NCBI RefSeq assembly: GCF_031456495.1
Contig: NZ_JAVDUW010000002.1
Coordinates: 889,759 to 953,758 of the forward strand
Direction: 5' to 3'
Length of the DNA: 64,000 nucleotides
Origin: Pedococcus sp031456495
GTDB lineage: Bacteria; Actinomycetota; Actinomycetes; Actinomycetales; Dermatophilaceae
Shown here: positions 41,460 through 50,462 of the stretch, piece after piece
Layout of the letters: every line of letters begins with the position of its first letter
How positions within the stretch are numbered: position 1 is the first letter of the stretch
Translations under genes and position numbers: made by a program
The notes under the pieces: generated by a model
What the model was told of the DNA's origin: nothing
The model's database searches: none
The model's input: only the letters and a program-made list of their open reading frames with translations

Positions 41460-42185
41460 TCAGACGCGGCGCAGGACCGCGGTGACCTTGCCGAGGATCG
41501 TCGCGTGGTCGCCGTCGATCGGCTCGAACGCCGGGTTGTGGGGGAGCAGCCACACCTTGCCGTCGCGGCGCTTGAACGTCTTGACCGTCGCCTCGTTGTC
41601 GAGCATCGCGGCGACGATGTCGCCGTTGTCGGCCGTGGGCTGCTGGCGGACGACGACCCAGTCGCCGTCGCAGATCGCCGCGTCGACCATCGAGTCGCCG
41701 ACGACCTTGAGCAGGAAGAGCGAGCCCTCGCCGACGATCTGCTTGGGCAGGGGGAAGACCTCCTCGACCGACTCCTCCGCGGTGATCGGCACACCGGCGG
41801 CGATCCGGCCCAGCACGGGGACGTAGGACGCCTCGGGGCGGGCGTCGCCCATGCCGGTCTCGTCGAACTCCGCGACCTCGTCCTGCGGCGCGGCGCCACC
41901 GCGGTAGCCGCGGCCGTCGGCGCCGGCGTCGGGCGAGACGACCTCGATGGCCCGGGGCCGGTTGGGGTCGCGGCGCAGGTAGCCCTTGCGCTCGAGGGTC
42001 GACAGCTGGTGGGCGACCGAGCTCGGTGACGTCAGGCCGACGGCCTCGCCGATCTCGCGCAGGCTCGGCGGGTAGCCGCGCCGGTCCACCGAGTTGCGGA
42101 TGACCTCCAGGACCTTGCGCTGGCGCACGGTGAGGCCGTCGCCACGGTCGCGGTCGGGGAGTTCCTTGACGTTGTCGCCGCTCAT
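41460..42185 (-). CDS. lexA: LexA SOS repressor
   Basis: Master repressor of the SOS response, 241 residues. The winged HTH (LTVRQRKVLEVIRNSVDRRGYPPSLREIGEAVG) is followed by a Gly-rich linker and a S24 peptidase domain: cleavage site Ala-Gly in IAAGVPITAEE, catalytic Ser in VVGDSMVDAAI and Lys in the ATVKTFKRR strand. It is divergent from a LysM gene across four SOS-box-like sites, which predicts autoregulation. Confidence 0.96.
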   Translation of the reverse strand: MSGDNVKELPDRDRGDGLTVRQRKVLEVIRNSVDRRGYPPSLREIGEAVGLTSPSSVAHQLSTLERKGYLRRDPNRPRAIEVVSPDAGADGRGYRGGAAPQDEVAEFDETGMGDARPEASYVPVLGRIAAGVPITAEESVEEVFPLPKQIVGEGSLFLLKVVGDSMVDAAICDGDWVVVRQQPTADNGDIVAAMLDNEATVKTFKRRDGKVWLLPHNPAFEPIDGDHATILGKVTAVLRRV

Positions 42186-42336
42186 GCCGCTCCTCGTTTC
42201 TGCAGGTCAGATGCCGTGTGCCCGGCCTCGTCCGCCGGGTGGTCCGCCGTCTCGGTGCCGCCTCGGGCCGCTCCGGGACGGAGCGTTGTCAGTGCCCTCT
42301 GGTGTGCTCCTCGACGTGGACACAGCGTATGGCGTT

Positions 42337-42431
42337 CGAACACAGTTTCCAAACATGTGTTCGACGCGTGTCTTGAAGCATTCGAACATGCGTGCTAGAA
42401 CTGGCAGCCTACGGTCTTCGGACACCTGTTC
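42337..42431. promoter_or_regulatory. Four SOS (LexA) boxes between lexA and the LysM gene
   Basis: The actinobacterial/Gram-positive box GAAC-N4-GTTC appears four times, each with one mismatch: GAACACAGTTTC (42338-42349), AAACATGTGTTC (42351-42362), GAACATGCGTGC (42384-42395) and GGACACCTGTTC (42420-42431). The last sits eight bases upstream of the earliest LysM-gene ATG. The 271-bp gap has markedly lower GC than the genes around it. Confidence 0.75.
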
Positions 42432-42456
42432 GAGGACCATGACGATGGAGGACCCG

Positions 42457-42855
42457 ATGAGTGCAGCAGTCGCCTGGGACGTCACCGCCGCGCCGGTGCG
42501 CGAGCCGCGCCGCCCCGCACGCCCGCACCTGGTCTCGGTGCCGTGCGGCGACGAGGTCCGCGTCCCCGCCCCCGCGCCGCTGCGCCTCACCCGTGCGGGG
42601 CGGCTCGCCATCACGCTGACCGTGCTCGTGGCCCTGGTCGCCATCGCGGTGGCCACCTTCTCGGGTGGCGCATCGGCCACGACCATCGACCACTCGACGA
42701 CCGTGCGCTCCGGCCAGACCCTCTCCGAGGTCGCCGCGACGCAGCTGCCCGGGCTGCCGGTGGCCGACGCGGTCGCCCGCATCCAGGTCGCCAACGACCT
42801 CGCATCCGACCAGGTGCACGCCGGGCAGATCCTGCTCATCCCCGCCGTCCGCTGA
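42457..42855 (+). CDS. SOS-controlled LysM cell-division suppressor-like protein
   Basis: A 132-residue protein with a cytoplasmic Pro/Arg-rich N-terminus, one transmembrane helix (LAITLTVLVALVAIAVATF) and an extracellular LysM domain (TTVRSGQTLSEVAATQLPGL ... IQVANDLASDQVHAGQILLIP). Position and design equal B. subtilis YneA and mycobacterial Rv2719c/ChiZ, divergent from lexA and induced by DNA damage to delay division. ATG 42457 is chosen for the ideal GGAGG six bases upstream; ATGs at 42439 and 42445 are in frame. Confidence 0.85.
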   Translation: MSAAVAWDVTAAPVREPRRPARPHLVSVPCGDEVRVPAPAPLRLTRAGRLAITLTVLVALVAIAVATFSGGASATTIDHSTTVRSGQTLSEVAATQLPGLPVADAVARIQVANDLASDQVHAGQILLIPAVR

Positions 42856-42859
42856 GGCC

Positions 42860-42884
42860 GCCGGCACGGCACGTCCGTGCCGGC
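42860..42884 (+). terminator. Terminator after the LysM gene
   Basis: GCCGGCACGG (42860-42869) pairs with CCGTGCCGGC (42875-42884) across a five-base loop, four bases after the stop. Confidence 0.7.
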
Positions 42885-43044
42885 AAGAGCAGCGGCGCCC
42901 CTGCGACACGACGCCGGACGCCTGCCTGCTGACCTGCGCCGACACCGTCGGAAGGCCGCTCCGGCAGCTCGTCACGACCTGCCCGGTTCGTCGGGAGTGC
43001 GCCGTCGGGGACCCGGAGATATGGTCGCCGCAAGGAGGCTGAAC

Positions 43045-46000
43045 ATGAGCTCGAGGAAGACCTTCCTGGACTGGCCTGTGCTCCGACAGGTGCGCAGTGG
43101 TGACCTGCTCGGCCGGGGCCCGGCCGTCACGTCCGCGCGCACCCGGTCGATGACCCCGCGCACCGCGACGGCGGACCGGGTCGTGCAGTCCGTGTGCCCC
43201 TACTGCGCCGTCGGCTGCGGCCAGAAGGTGTTCGTCAAGGACGAGAAGGTCGTGCAGATCGAGGGCGACCCGGACTCGCCGATCTCGCGCGGACGCCTCT
43301 GCCCCAAGGGCTCGGCCAGCGAGCAGCTCGTCAACAGCCCCGCCCGCCAGACCCACGTGCTCTACCGGCGCCCGAACGGCACCGAGTGGGAGCGCATGGA
43401 CCGCGACACCGCGATCGACATGATCGCCGACCGGTTCGTCGAGACCCGCCGACGGACGTGGCAGGACGCCGACGAGCACGGCCGTCCGCTGCGCCGCACC
43501 ATGGGCATCGCCTCGCTCGGGGGAGCCACCCTCGACAACGAGGAGAACTACCTCATCAAGAAGCTGTTCACGGCCGCGGGCGCGATCCAGATCGAGAACC
43601 AGGCCCGTATTTGACACTCCTCCACGGTCCCCAGTCTGGGGTCCTCGTTCGGGCGCGGTGGCGCGACGCAGTACGTGCAGGACCTGGCGAACGCCGACTG
43701 CATCGTCATCCAGGGCTCCAACATGGCCGAGTGCCATCCGGTGGGGTACCAGTGGGTGACCGAGGCACGCCTGCGCGGCGCCAAGGTCATCCACATCGAC
43801 CCGCGGTTCACCCGCACGTCGGCGACCTCGGACAAGCACGTCCCGATCCGTGCCGGCAGCGACGTGGTGTTCCTCGGTGCCCTGATCAACCACATCCTCA
43901 CGAACGAGCTGTACTTCAAGGAGTACGTCGTCGCCTACACGAACGCGGCGACCCTCGTGAGCGAGGACTTCAAGGACACCGAGGACCTCGACGGCCTGTT
44001 CTCCGGGTACGACGACAAGCTGGGCAACTACGACTCGTCCAGCTGGGCGTACGCCACCGAGGGTGAGGGCGACAACGCCTCGCCGGGCACCATCGGCGGA
44101 CCCGCGGCAACCCACGAGCACGGCCACAGCGCCTCGAAGCGGTCGGCCGGTGACGAGCACGGCTCCGGGGGCCCGGCCCTCGAGCACGCCCGGGTCAAGC
44201 GTGACGAGACGCTGCAGGACCCGAACACGGTGTTCCAGATCCTCAAGCGGCACTACTCGCGCTACACCCCCGAGATGGTCTCCGAGGTCTGCGGCATCAG
44301 TGTCGACGACTTCCACTACGTCGCGAAGGCGCTGACCGAGAACAGCGGCCGGGAGCGGACGTCCGCGTTCGTCTACGCCGTCGGCTGGACCCACCACTCG
44401 CTCGGCGCCCAGTTCATCCGCACGGCCGCCATCGTCCAGCTGCTCCTGGGCAACATGGGCCGCCCCGGGGGCGGGATCATGGCGCTGCGCGGGCACGCGA
44501 GCATCCAGGGCTCGACCGACATCCCGACGCTCTACAACATCCTGCCCGGCTATCTCGCCATGCCGATGGTGGGCAACCACGACACGTGGGACGACTACGT
44601 GTCCGCCATCGCCAACAAGGAGCAGAAGGGCTTCTGGGCCAACGCCGACGCGTATGCCGTGAGCCTGCTCAAGGCGTGGTGGGGTGACGCGGCGACCAAG
44701 GAGAACAACTGGGCGTACGACTACCTGCCGCGGCTCAGCGGGGCCCACGGGACGTACCAGACGACCATGGCCATGCGGGACGGCGAGGTCGAGGGCTACT
44801 TCCTGCTCGGGCAGAACCCCGCTGTCGGCTCGGCGCACGGTCGCATGCAGCGGCTCGCCCTGGCCCAGCTGAAGTGGCTGGTCGTCCGCGACCTGCAGAT
44901 GATCGAGTCCGCCACGTTCTGGAAGGACGCCCCCGAGATCGCCACCGGCGAGCTCGAGACGGAGAAGATCGGCACCGAGGTGTTCTTCCTCCCGCCGGCC
45001 TCGCACGTCGAGAAGGCCGGCACGTTCACCCAGACCCAGCGGCTGCTGCAGTGGCGGCACAAGGCGGTCAACCCGCCGGGCGAGTGCCAGAGCGAGCTGG
45101 AGTTCTTCTACGAGCTCGGCAAGCGCATCCGCGCCCGGCTCGCCGACTCCGACGACCCGCGCGACCGGCCGCTGCTCGACCTCACGTGGGACTACCCCCT
45201 CGACGAGGACGGCGAGATCAGCGGCGACGCGGTCCTGCAGGAGATCAACGGGCGTCACCTCTCGGGTGACAAGGCCGGCGAGCTCGCGGGCATGTACACC
45301 GAGCTCAAGGCCGACGGGTCCACGAGCTGCGGCTGCTGGATCTACTCCGGTGTCTACGCCGGGGGCGTCAACCGCTCCGCCAACCGCAAGCCCGCGCGCG
45401 AGCAGGGCCCGACGGCCCAGGAGTGGGGCTGGGCCTGGCCCGACAACCGCCGCATCCTCTACAACCGTGCCTCCGCCGACCCCGAGGGCAAGCCCTGGAG
45501 CGAGCGCAAGAAGTACGTCTGGTGGGACGAGGAGCAGCAGACCTGGACCGGCATCGACACGCCGGACTTCGTCAAGACCAAGGCACCGTCGTACCGCCCG
45601 GAGCCGGGCACCGGCGGACCCGACGGCCTCGCCGGTGACGACCCGTTCGTCATGATGGCCGACGGCAAGGGGTGGCTCTTCACGCCCAAGGGCATGCTCG
45701 ACGGGCCGCTCCCGACGCACTACGAGCCGCAGGAGTCCCCGGTCCAGAACCCGCTCTACGGGCAGCAGAGCAACCCCGCGCGCAAGGTCTTCCCGCGCAA
45801 GGACAACCTGTTCAGCCCGTCCGGGACGCAGCCCGGGTCCGACGTCTTCCCGTTCGTCTTCACGACGTACCGGCTGACCGAGCACCACACGGCCGGCGGC
45901 ATGAGCCGCTGGCTGCCGTACCTGTCCGAGCTGCAGCCGGAGTTCTTCTGCGAGGTCTCCCCGGAGCTCGCGGCCGAGCGCGGCCTCGTCAACGGCGGCT

Positions 46001-46401
46001 GGGCGACCATCGTGTCGGCCCGGTCGGCGATCGAGGCACGGGTGCTGGTCACCGAGCGCATGACGCCACTGCGGGTCGGCGGGCACACCATCCACCAGGT
46101 GGGGCTGCCCTACCACTGGGGCGTCGGCGGGGACGCCATCGTCTCCGGTGACGCCGCGAACGACCTGCTCGGCATCGCCCTCGACCCCAACGTGCAGATC
46201 CAGGAGTCCAAGGTGGGCTCGTGCGACATCGTCCCGGGTCGGCGCCCGCGTGGCGAGGCCGTGCTCCGGCTGGTCGAGGAGTACCAGTCACGGGCCGGGG
46301 TCACGGTGGAGACGAGCAACCAGCTGCGCACCAACGCCGGATCGGCCGCGGCGCGCGCCGCCGGGGCGGATGCCGGCACGACCGAGGAGGCAGACGCCTG
46401 A
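43045..46401 (+). CDS. fdhA: Selenocysteine-containing formate dehydrogenase, alpha subunit
   Basis: Molybdopterin formate dehydrogenase catalytic subunit, 1118 residues if UGA 43612-43614 is read as selenocysteine (Sec190). The reading frame continues in phase on both sides: before it GAIQIENQARI, after it HSSTVPSLGSSFGRG, the exact context of Sec in FdnG/FdhA. A SECIS-like hairpin follows. The N-terminal [4Fe-4S] ligands are C51, C54, C58 and C86. A His-rich insertion (about 350-380) is present. There is no Tat RR motif or h-region, so it is probably cytoplasmic. ATG 43045 has AAGGAGG upstream. Beta and gamma subunits follow with overlaps. Confidence 0.95.
43612..43614 (+). other. In-frame UGA read as selenocysteine
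   Basis: The UGA lies at the position of the catalytic Sec of formate dehydrogenases, with open frame 567 bases before and 2,787 after it. tRNA-Sec, selB and selD are in the same window. Confidence 0.95.
43626..43644 (+). promoter_or_regulatory. SECIS element
   Basis: GG-T-CCCC (43626-43632), loop AGTCT (43633-43637), then GGGG-T-CC (43638-43644). The unpaired U28/U42 and the GU in the loop match features SelB needs in E. coli fdhF. The loop lies about 20 nt after the UGA, the normal bacterial distance. Confidence 0.8.
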
Positions 46402-47480
46402 TGGGGTTCTGGCAGCACCAGCTCGCAGGCCCGACCGACCCGTCGCACGACGCGGCGTGGGAGGACCCCGAACCCCGCAAGGGCTTCTTCACCGACACCT
46501 CGATCTGCATCGGCTGCAAGGCCTGCGAGGTGGCGTGCAAGGAGTGGAACGCCATCCCCGAGGACGGCCTGACGCTCACCGGCAACTCCTACGACAACAC
46601 CGGTGGCCTCGGCGCGAGCACGTGGCGCCACGTCGCGTTCATCGAGCAGACCACCGACCGCGTGCAGGAGGCGCGCGAGTCGGGGCGCAAGCTGGTGGAC
46701 CTCGGTATGCCGGCGCTGCGGCCGCCGGACGCGCCTCACCCCGGCCCGTCGGGGGCTGCCGGCACCGCGCCCGCTGCGCTCGAGGGCGTCGTGCCCACCG
46801 CCGTCGGCGACGACGGCTCGCTCGACGCCATGGCAGCGGCCGCCCGGACCGCCGAGGCGACCGGCACGCTGCCGGACTTCCGCTGGCTGATGGCGTCCGA
46901 CGTGTGCAAGCACTGCACGCACGCCGGGTGCCTCGACGTCTGCCCGACCGGTGCGCTGTTCCGCACCGAGCACGGGACGGTCGTCGTCCAGTCCGACGTC
47001 TGCAACGGCTGCGGCTACTGCGTGGCCGCGTGCCCGTTCGGCGTCATCGAGCGGCGCGAGGACAAGCGGGCCGACAAGCGGGACGGCGGCGTTGTCTCCA
47101 ACGTCGGCGTCGCCCAGAAGTGCACGCTCTGCTACGACCGGATCGGCCACGACCAGACGCCGGCGTGCGCCCAGGCCTGCCCGACGACGTCGATCAAGTT
47201 CGGCACCCTCTCGGAGATGCTCGACACCGCGCGTGACCGGGTCGAGGTGCTGCACGAGAACGGCTTCACCGAGGCCCGGCTCTACGGCGCCAACGCCCAC
47301 GACGGTGTCGGCGGCACGGGGTCGGTCTTCCTCCTGCTCGACGAGCCGGAGGTCTACGGCCTGCCGCCGGACCCCCGGGTCCCGACGGCCGACCTGCCCG
47401 AGATGTTCCGCAAGGCGGGCTTCGCCGCGGTGGCGATGTTCGGCATGGCTGTGGCCGCGTTCGCTGGGAGGCGCCGATGA
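46401..47480 (+). CDS. fdhB: Formate dehydrogenase iron-sulfur (beta) subunit
   Basis: A 359-residue ferredoxin-type subunit that carries electrons from the alpha subunit to the membrane. Four cysteine clusters: CIGCKACEVAC, CKHCTHAGCLDVC, CNGCGYCVAAC and CTLCYDR...CAQAC. A linker of about 70 residues between clusters 1 and 2 is longer than in FdnH. One hydrophobic C-terminal segment (FAAVAMFGMAVAAFAG) could anchor it. It overlaps fdhA by one base and the NrfD gene by four. Confidence 0.93.
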   Translation: MGFWQHQLAGPTDPSHDAAWEDPEPRKGFFTDTSICIGCKACEVACKEWNAIPEDGLTLTGNSYDNTGGLGASTWRHVAFIEQTTDRVQEARESGRKLVDLGMPALRPPDAPHPGPSGAAGTAPAALEGVVPTAVGDDGSLDAMAAAARTAEATGTLPDFRWLMASDVCKHCTHAGCLDVCPTGALFRTEHGTVVVQSDVCNGCGYCVAACPFGVIERREDKRADKRDGGVVSNVGVAQKCTLCYDRIGHDQTPACAQACPTTSIKFGTLSEMLDTARDRVEVLHENGFTEARLYGANAHDGVGGTGSVFLLLDEPEVYGLPPDPRVPTADLPEMFRKAGFAAVAMFGMAVAAFAGRRR

Positions 47481-48559
47481 CCACCAACCCGCTCGACGCG
47501 GACCGTCCCCCCGAGCTGCCGCGCAGCCGTCGCGACCAGAACGGCGCCGGTGGCAAGGGCGGCGGCGGCCGACGCCGCCGGGACGAGTCGGTCATGGTCC
47601 CGGACGCGCAGTTCTCGAGCTACTACGGCCACAACGTCGTCAAGCCCGCACCGTGGGGCCACGAGATCGCCGCGTACCTGTTCCTCGGTGGCCTCGCCGG
47701 CGGGTCCGGGCTCGTGGGTGCGGGCGGCGCGCTGACCGGCCGTCCCGCGCTGCGGCGCACCGGCCGTGTCGCGGCCCTCGCGTCCGTCGCCCTCGGCGGC
47801 GCCGCCCTGGCCAAGGACCTCGGCCGGCCGGAGCGCGCGCTCAACATGCTGCGCGTCGCCAAGCTGACCTCGCCGATGTCGGTCGGCTCGTGGATCCTCA
47901 CGGCCTTCGGCACGTTCGCCGGGGCGGCCGCAGCCACCGAGCTCGCCGAGGCCGTGCTCCCGCGGCGGTCCCGCCTGGCCCGGCTCGCGCGGATGGCCGA
48001 CCCCGTGGCCACCGCGGGCACCACCGCGTTCTCCATGCCCCTCGCGGCATACACCGCCGTGCTCCTAGCCGACACGACCACGCCCACGTGGCGCGAGTCG
48101 TTCCGCGAGCTGCCGTTCGTCTTCGTCAGCTCGGCCAATGCCGCGGCCGCGGGCCTTGCCCTCGTCGCGACACCGGCCGAGCAGAACGGCCCGGCGCGCA
48201 AGCTGGCGGCGATCAGCGCGACCGTCGAGCTGGGGGCGTCCGAGCTCATGGAGCGCCGGATGCACCCGCTGGTCGCCGAGCCGCTGCACGAGGGGCGCGC
48301 GGGCGGGATGCTCAAGGCCGCCAAGGTGCTGACGGCCGGGGGAGCGGTCGGTGCGGCGCTGTTCGGGCGCAACCGCACGATGGCCGGGCTCAGTGGGATG
48401 GCCCTGCTCGCCGGGTCGGTGCTGACACGGTTCGGCATCTTCGAGGCGGGCATGGAGTCCACCAAGGACCCGAAGTACACGGTGACACCGCAGAAGGAAC
48501 GGCTGGAGGAGCGCCGCCGCCGGGGGGAGACGAAGGACTCGATCACCACGGGCCGCTGA
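47477..48559 (+). CDS. NrfD/PsrC-like membrane subunit of formate dehydrogenase
   Basis: A 360-residue polytopic membrane protein. After a disordered, basic N-terminus (1-60) come about seven hydrophobic segments; HEIAAYLFLGGLAGGSGLVGAGG is the NrfD-family opening and GRPERALNMLRVAKLTSPMSVGSW its second block. It would pass electrons to the quinone pool in place of a cytochrome b gamma subunit. Confidence 0.88.
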   Translation: MTTNPLDADRPPELPRSRRDQNGAGGKGGGGRRRRDESVMVPDAQFSSYYGHNVVKPAPWGHEIAAYLFLGGLAGGSGLVGAGGALTGRPALRRTGRVAALASVALGGAALAKDLGRPERALNMLRVAKLTSPMSVGSWILTAFGTFAGAAAATELAEAVLPRRSRLARLARMADPVATAGTTAFSMPLAAYTAVLLADTTTPTWRESFRELPFVFVSSANAAAAGLALVATPAEQNGPARKLAAISATVELGASELMERRMHPLVAEPLHEGRAGGMLKAAKVLTAGGAVGAALFGRNRTMAGLSGMALLAGSVLTRFGIFEAGMESTKDPKYTVTPQKERLEERRRRGETKDSITTGR

Positions 48560-48608
48560 CCGGCGGATCGTGCAGGGGCCCGGCACCCGGGCGAGAAGGG
48601 AGAGCGCA

Positions 48609-49952
48609 TTGAGCGACAGCACTCGCAGCACCACGGTGGGGTCCCCGGGCCCCGCCGCGCCCGCCACCTCGGGCCGGACCCACAACCGGTGGGTCATCCT
48701 CGTGTGCGCCATCCTCGTCCAGCTCGCGATCGGCTCCGTGTACGCGTGGAGCGTGTTCGCCAAGGCGCTGCAGGAGCCTGACGCGTTCGGCTGGTCCAAG
48801 GCCAAGGCGGCGGTGCCGTTCAGCGTCGTCCTCGGCATGATCTTCATCGGCAGCTTCGTCGGCGGCCGGCTGCAGGACCGCCGCGGCCCGCGCGTCGTCG
48901 CCCTGACCGGCGGGATCATCTACAGCGTCGGCGTGATCCTGGCGTCGTTCGCGACGAACAAGGACATGTTCTGGCTGCTGGTGCTCGGCTACGGCGTCAT
49001 CGGCGGCTTCGGCCTCGGCATGGTCTACATCGTCCCGATCGCCATGCTGCAGAAGTGGTTCCCGGACAAGCCGGGCCTCATCACGGGGCTCGCCGTCGCG
49101 GGGTTCGGCTTCGGCGCGGTCATCACGGCGCCCGTCGGCCAGGCCCTCATCGACAACACCCCGTCGCAGCCCACGCGGGCGTTCCTCTGGCTAGGCATCG
49201 CCTACCTCATCGCGCTGCTGATCGGCACGACGTTCTTCGCCAACCCACCCGTCGCGGCAGCGGCGGCCACCGACCGCTCGGCCGCGCCGGCCACGACGAA
49301 CGCCCCGGCCACGACCACTGCGGACCCCGTCTCCGGCGAGCCCGACTTCGAGACCAACGAGGCCCTGCGGACGCCGCAGTGGTACCTGCTCACCCTCATC
49401 CTGACCATGAGCGTCACCGCCGGCATCTCGCTGATCGCGGTGGCAGCGGGCAGCGCCACCGACATCGCCGGCTACTCCAAGACGGCGGCCGCGAGCCTGG
49501 TCGGCATCCTGGCCGTCTTCAACGGCGGCGGGCGCATCCTGTGGGGCTGGCTGTCCGACCTCGTCGGCAAGATGCCGGCGTTCCTCGGCATCCTCGGCAT
49601 CCAGGCCGTCTGCCTGCTGCTCATCCCGCACGCCAGCAACACCGCGATGTTCGCGATCCTCGCCGCGCTGATCTACACCTGCTACGGCGGGGCCTTCGGC
49701 ACCATGCCGTCGACCGCGGGCCGGTTCTTCGGCGTACGCAACGTGGGCGCGATCTACGGCCTCATGCTCGTCGGCTGGAGCATCGGCGGCGTCATCGGCC
49801 CGCTGCTCATCGCGAGCCTCATCGGCGACACCAAGGCCTACACGCGGGGCTTCACCATCATCGGCATCATCACGATCGTCGCGATGGTCATCCCGCTGAT
49901 CACCCGCAAGCCCCACCACGACGGAGCGCGCGCGGCGGCCACCACCCGCTGA
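48609..49952 (+). CDS. OFA-family (oxalate/formate) MFS transporter
   Basis: A 447-residue MFS protein with 12 hydrophobic helices. Helix 1 ILVCAILVQLAIGSVYAWSVF and the QKWFPDKPGLITGLAVAGFGFGA loop are OFA-family hallmarks; members exchange oxalate or formate. With formate dehydrogenase 50 bp upstream, formate uptake or export is the likely job. TTG 48609 is chosen because GGGAGAG lies eight bases upstream; a longer start at 48570 is possible. Confidence 0.85.
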   Translation: MSDSTRSTTVGSPGPAAPATSGRTHNRWVILVCAILVQLAIGSVYAWSVFAKALQEPDAFGWSKAKAAVPFSVVLGMIFIGSFVGGRLQDRRGPRVVALTGGIIYSVGVILASFATNKDMFWLLVLGYGVIGGFGLGMVYIVPIAMLQKWFPDKPGLITGLAVAGFGFGAVITAPVGQALIDNTPSQPTRAFLWLGIAYLIALLIGTTFFANPPVAAAAATDRSAAPATTNAPATTTADPVSGEPDFETNEALRTPQWYLLTLILTMSVTAGISLIAVAAGSATDIAGYSKTAAASLVGILAVFNGGGRILWGWLSDLVGKMPAFLGILGIQAVCLLLIPHASNTAMFAILAALIYTCYGGAFGTMPSTAGRFFGVRNVGAIYGLMLVGWSIGGVIGPLLIASLIGDTKAYTRGFTIIGIITIVAMVIPLITRKPHHDGARAAATTR

Positions 49953-49976
49953 CCGCTCCGATACCCCTCGCGGGTC

Positions 49977-50462
49977 CTACTCGCGGACGTCTGCCGGCCC
50001 CCAGTGGGTCGGCAGACCCGCGTGCAGCCAGGCCTCGACGCCGCCGATGACGTCGGTGGCGTCGAGGCCGAGGTGCTGCAACGACGCCGCGGCCAGGCTC
50101 GAGCTGTAGCCCTGCCGGCACAGCACCACGACCAGCCGCCTCGGGTCGTCCGCCTCCGGGATGCGCCAGGGGCTCGCCGGGTCCAGGCGCCACTCCAGCA
50201 CCGTGCGGTCGATGACCAGCGCCCCGGGCAGCTCGCCCTGGCGGGCCCGCTGGGGTGCCGTGCGCGTGTCGACGAGCAGGGCCCCCGCGTGCACCGCCTC
50301 GTATGCCGCGTGCGGCGTCAGCCGGTGCAGGCCGGCCCGGGCGCGAGCCAGCATCGCGCCGACGCCGACGTCCTGGCGGTCGCGCTCCGTCCCGACGCCG
50401 ACGGTCGGGGCCAGGCACTCCTCGGCCAGGACAGCCGTGTCGAGGCGGTCCTCGACGGTCAC
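49977..50462 (-). CDS. Rhodanese-like protein coupled to selD
   Basis: A 161-residue single rhodanese-domain protein. The active loop is CRQGYSSS (Cys115) after VVVLCRQG; LLVDTRTAPQRARQGELPGA is the domain opening. A 45-residue N-terminal helix-rich extension is present. It overlaps selD by four bases and follows it in one transcript, so delivery of perselenide/selenide sulfur-type selenium to SelD is a natural hypothesis, but general sulfur transfer is equally possible. It lacks the second domain of MnmH (SelU). Confidence 0.85.
   Translation of the reverse strand: MTVEDRLDTAVLAEECLAPTVGVGTERDRQDVGVGAMLARARAGLHRLTPHAAYEAVHAGALLVDTRTAPQRARQGELPGALVIDRTVLEWRLDPASPWRIPEADDPRRLVVVLCRQGYSSSLAAASLQHLGLDATDVIGGVEAWLHAGLPTHWGPADVRE

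Noticed and set aside
43612..43675. fdhA as a frameshifted or stop-interrupted pseudogene
   Set aside because: The stop is exactly at the Sec position, the frame is unchanged across it, and tRNA-Sec, selB and selD are in the same region.
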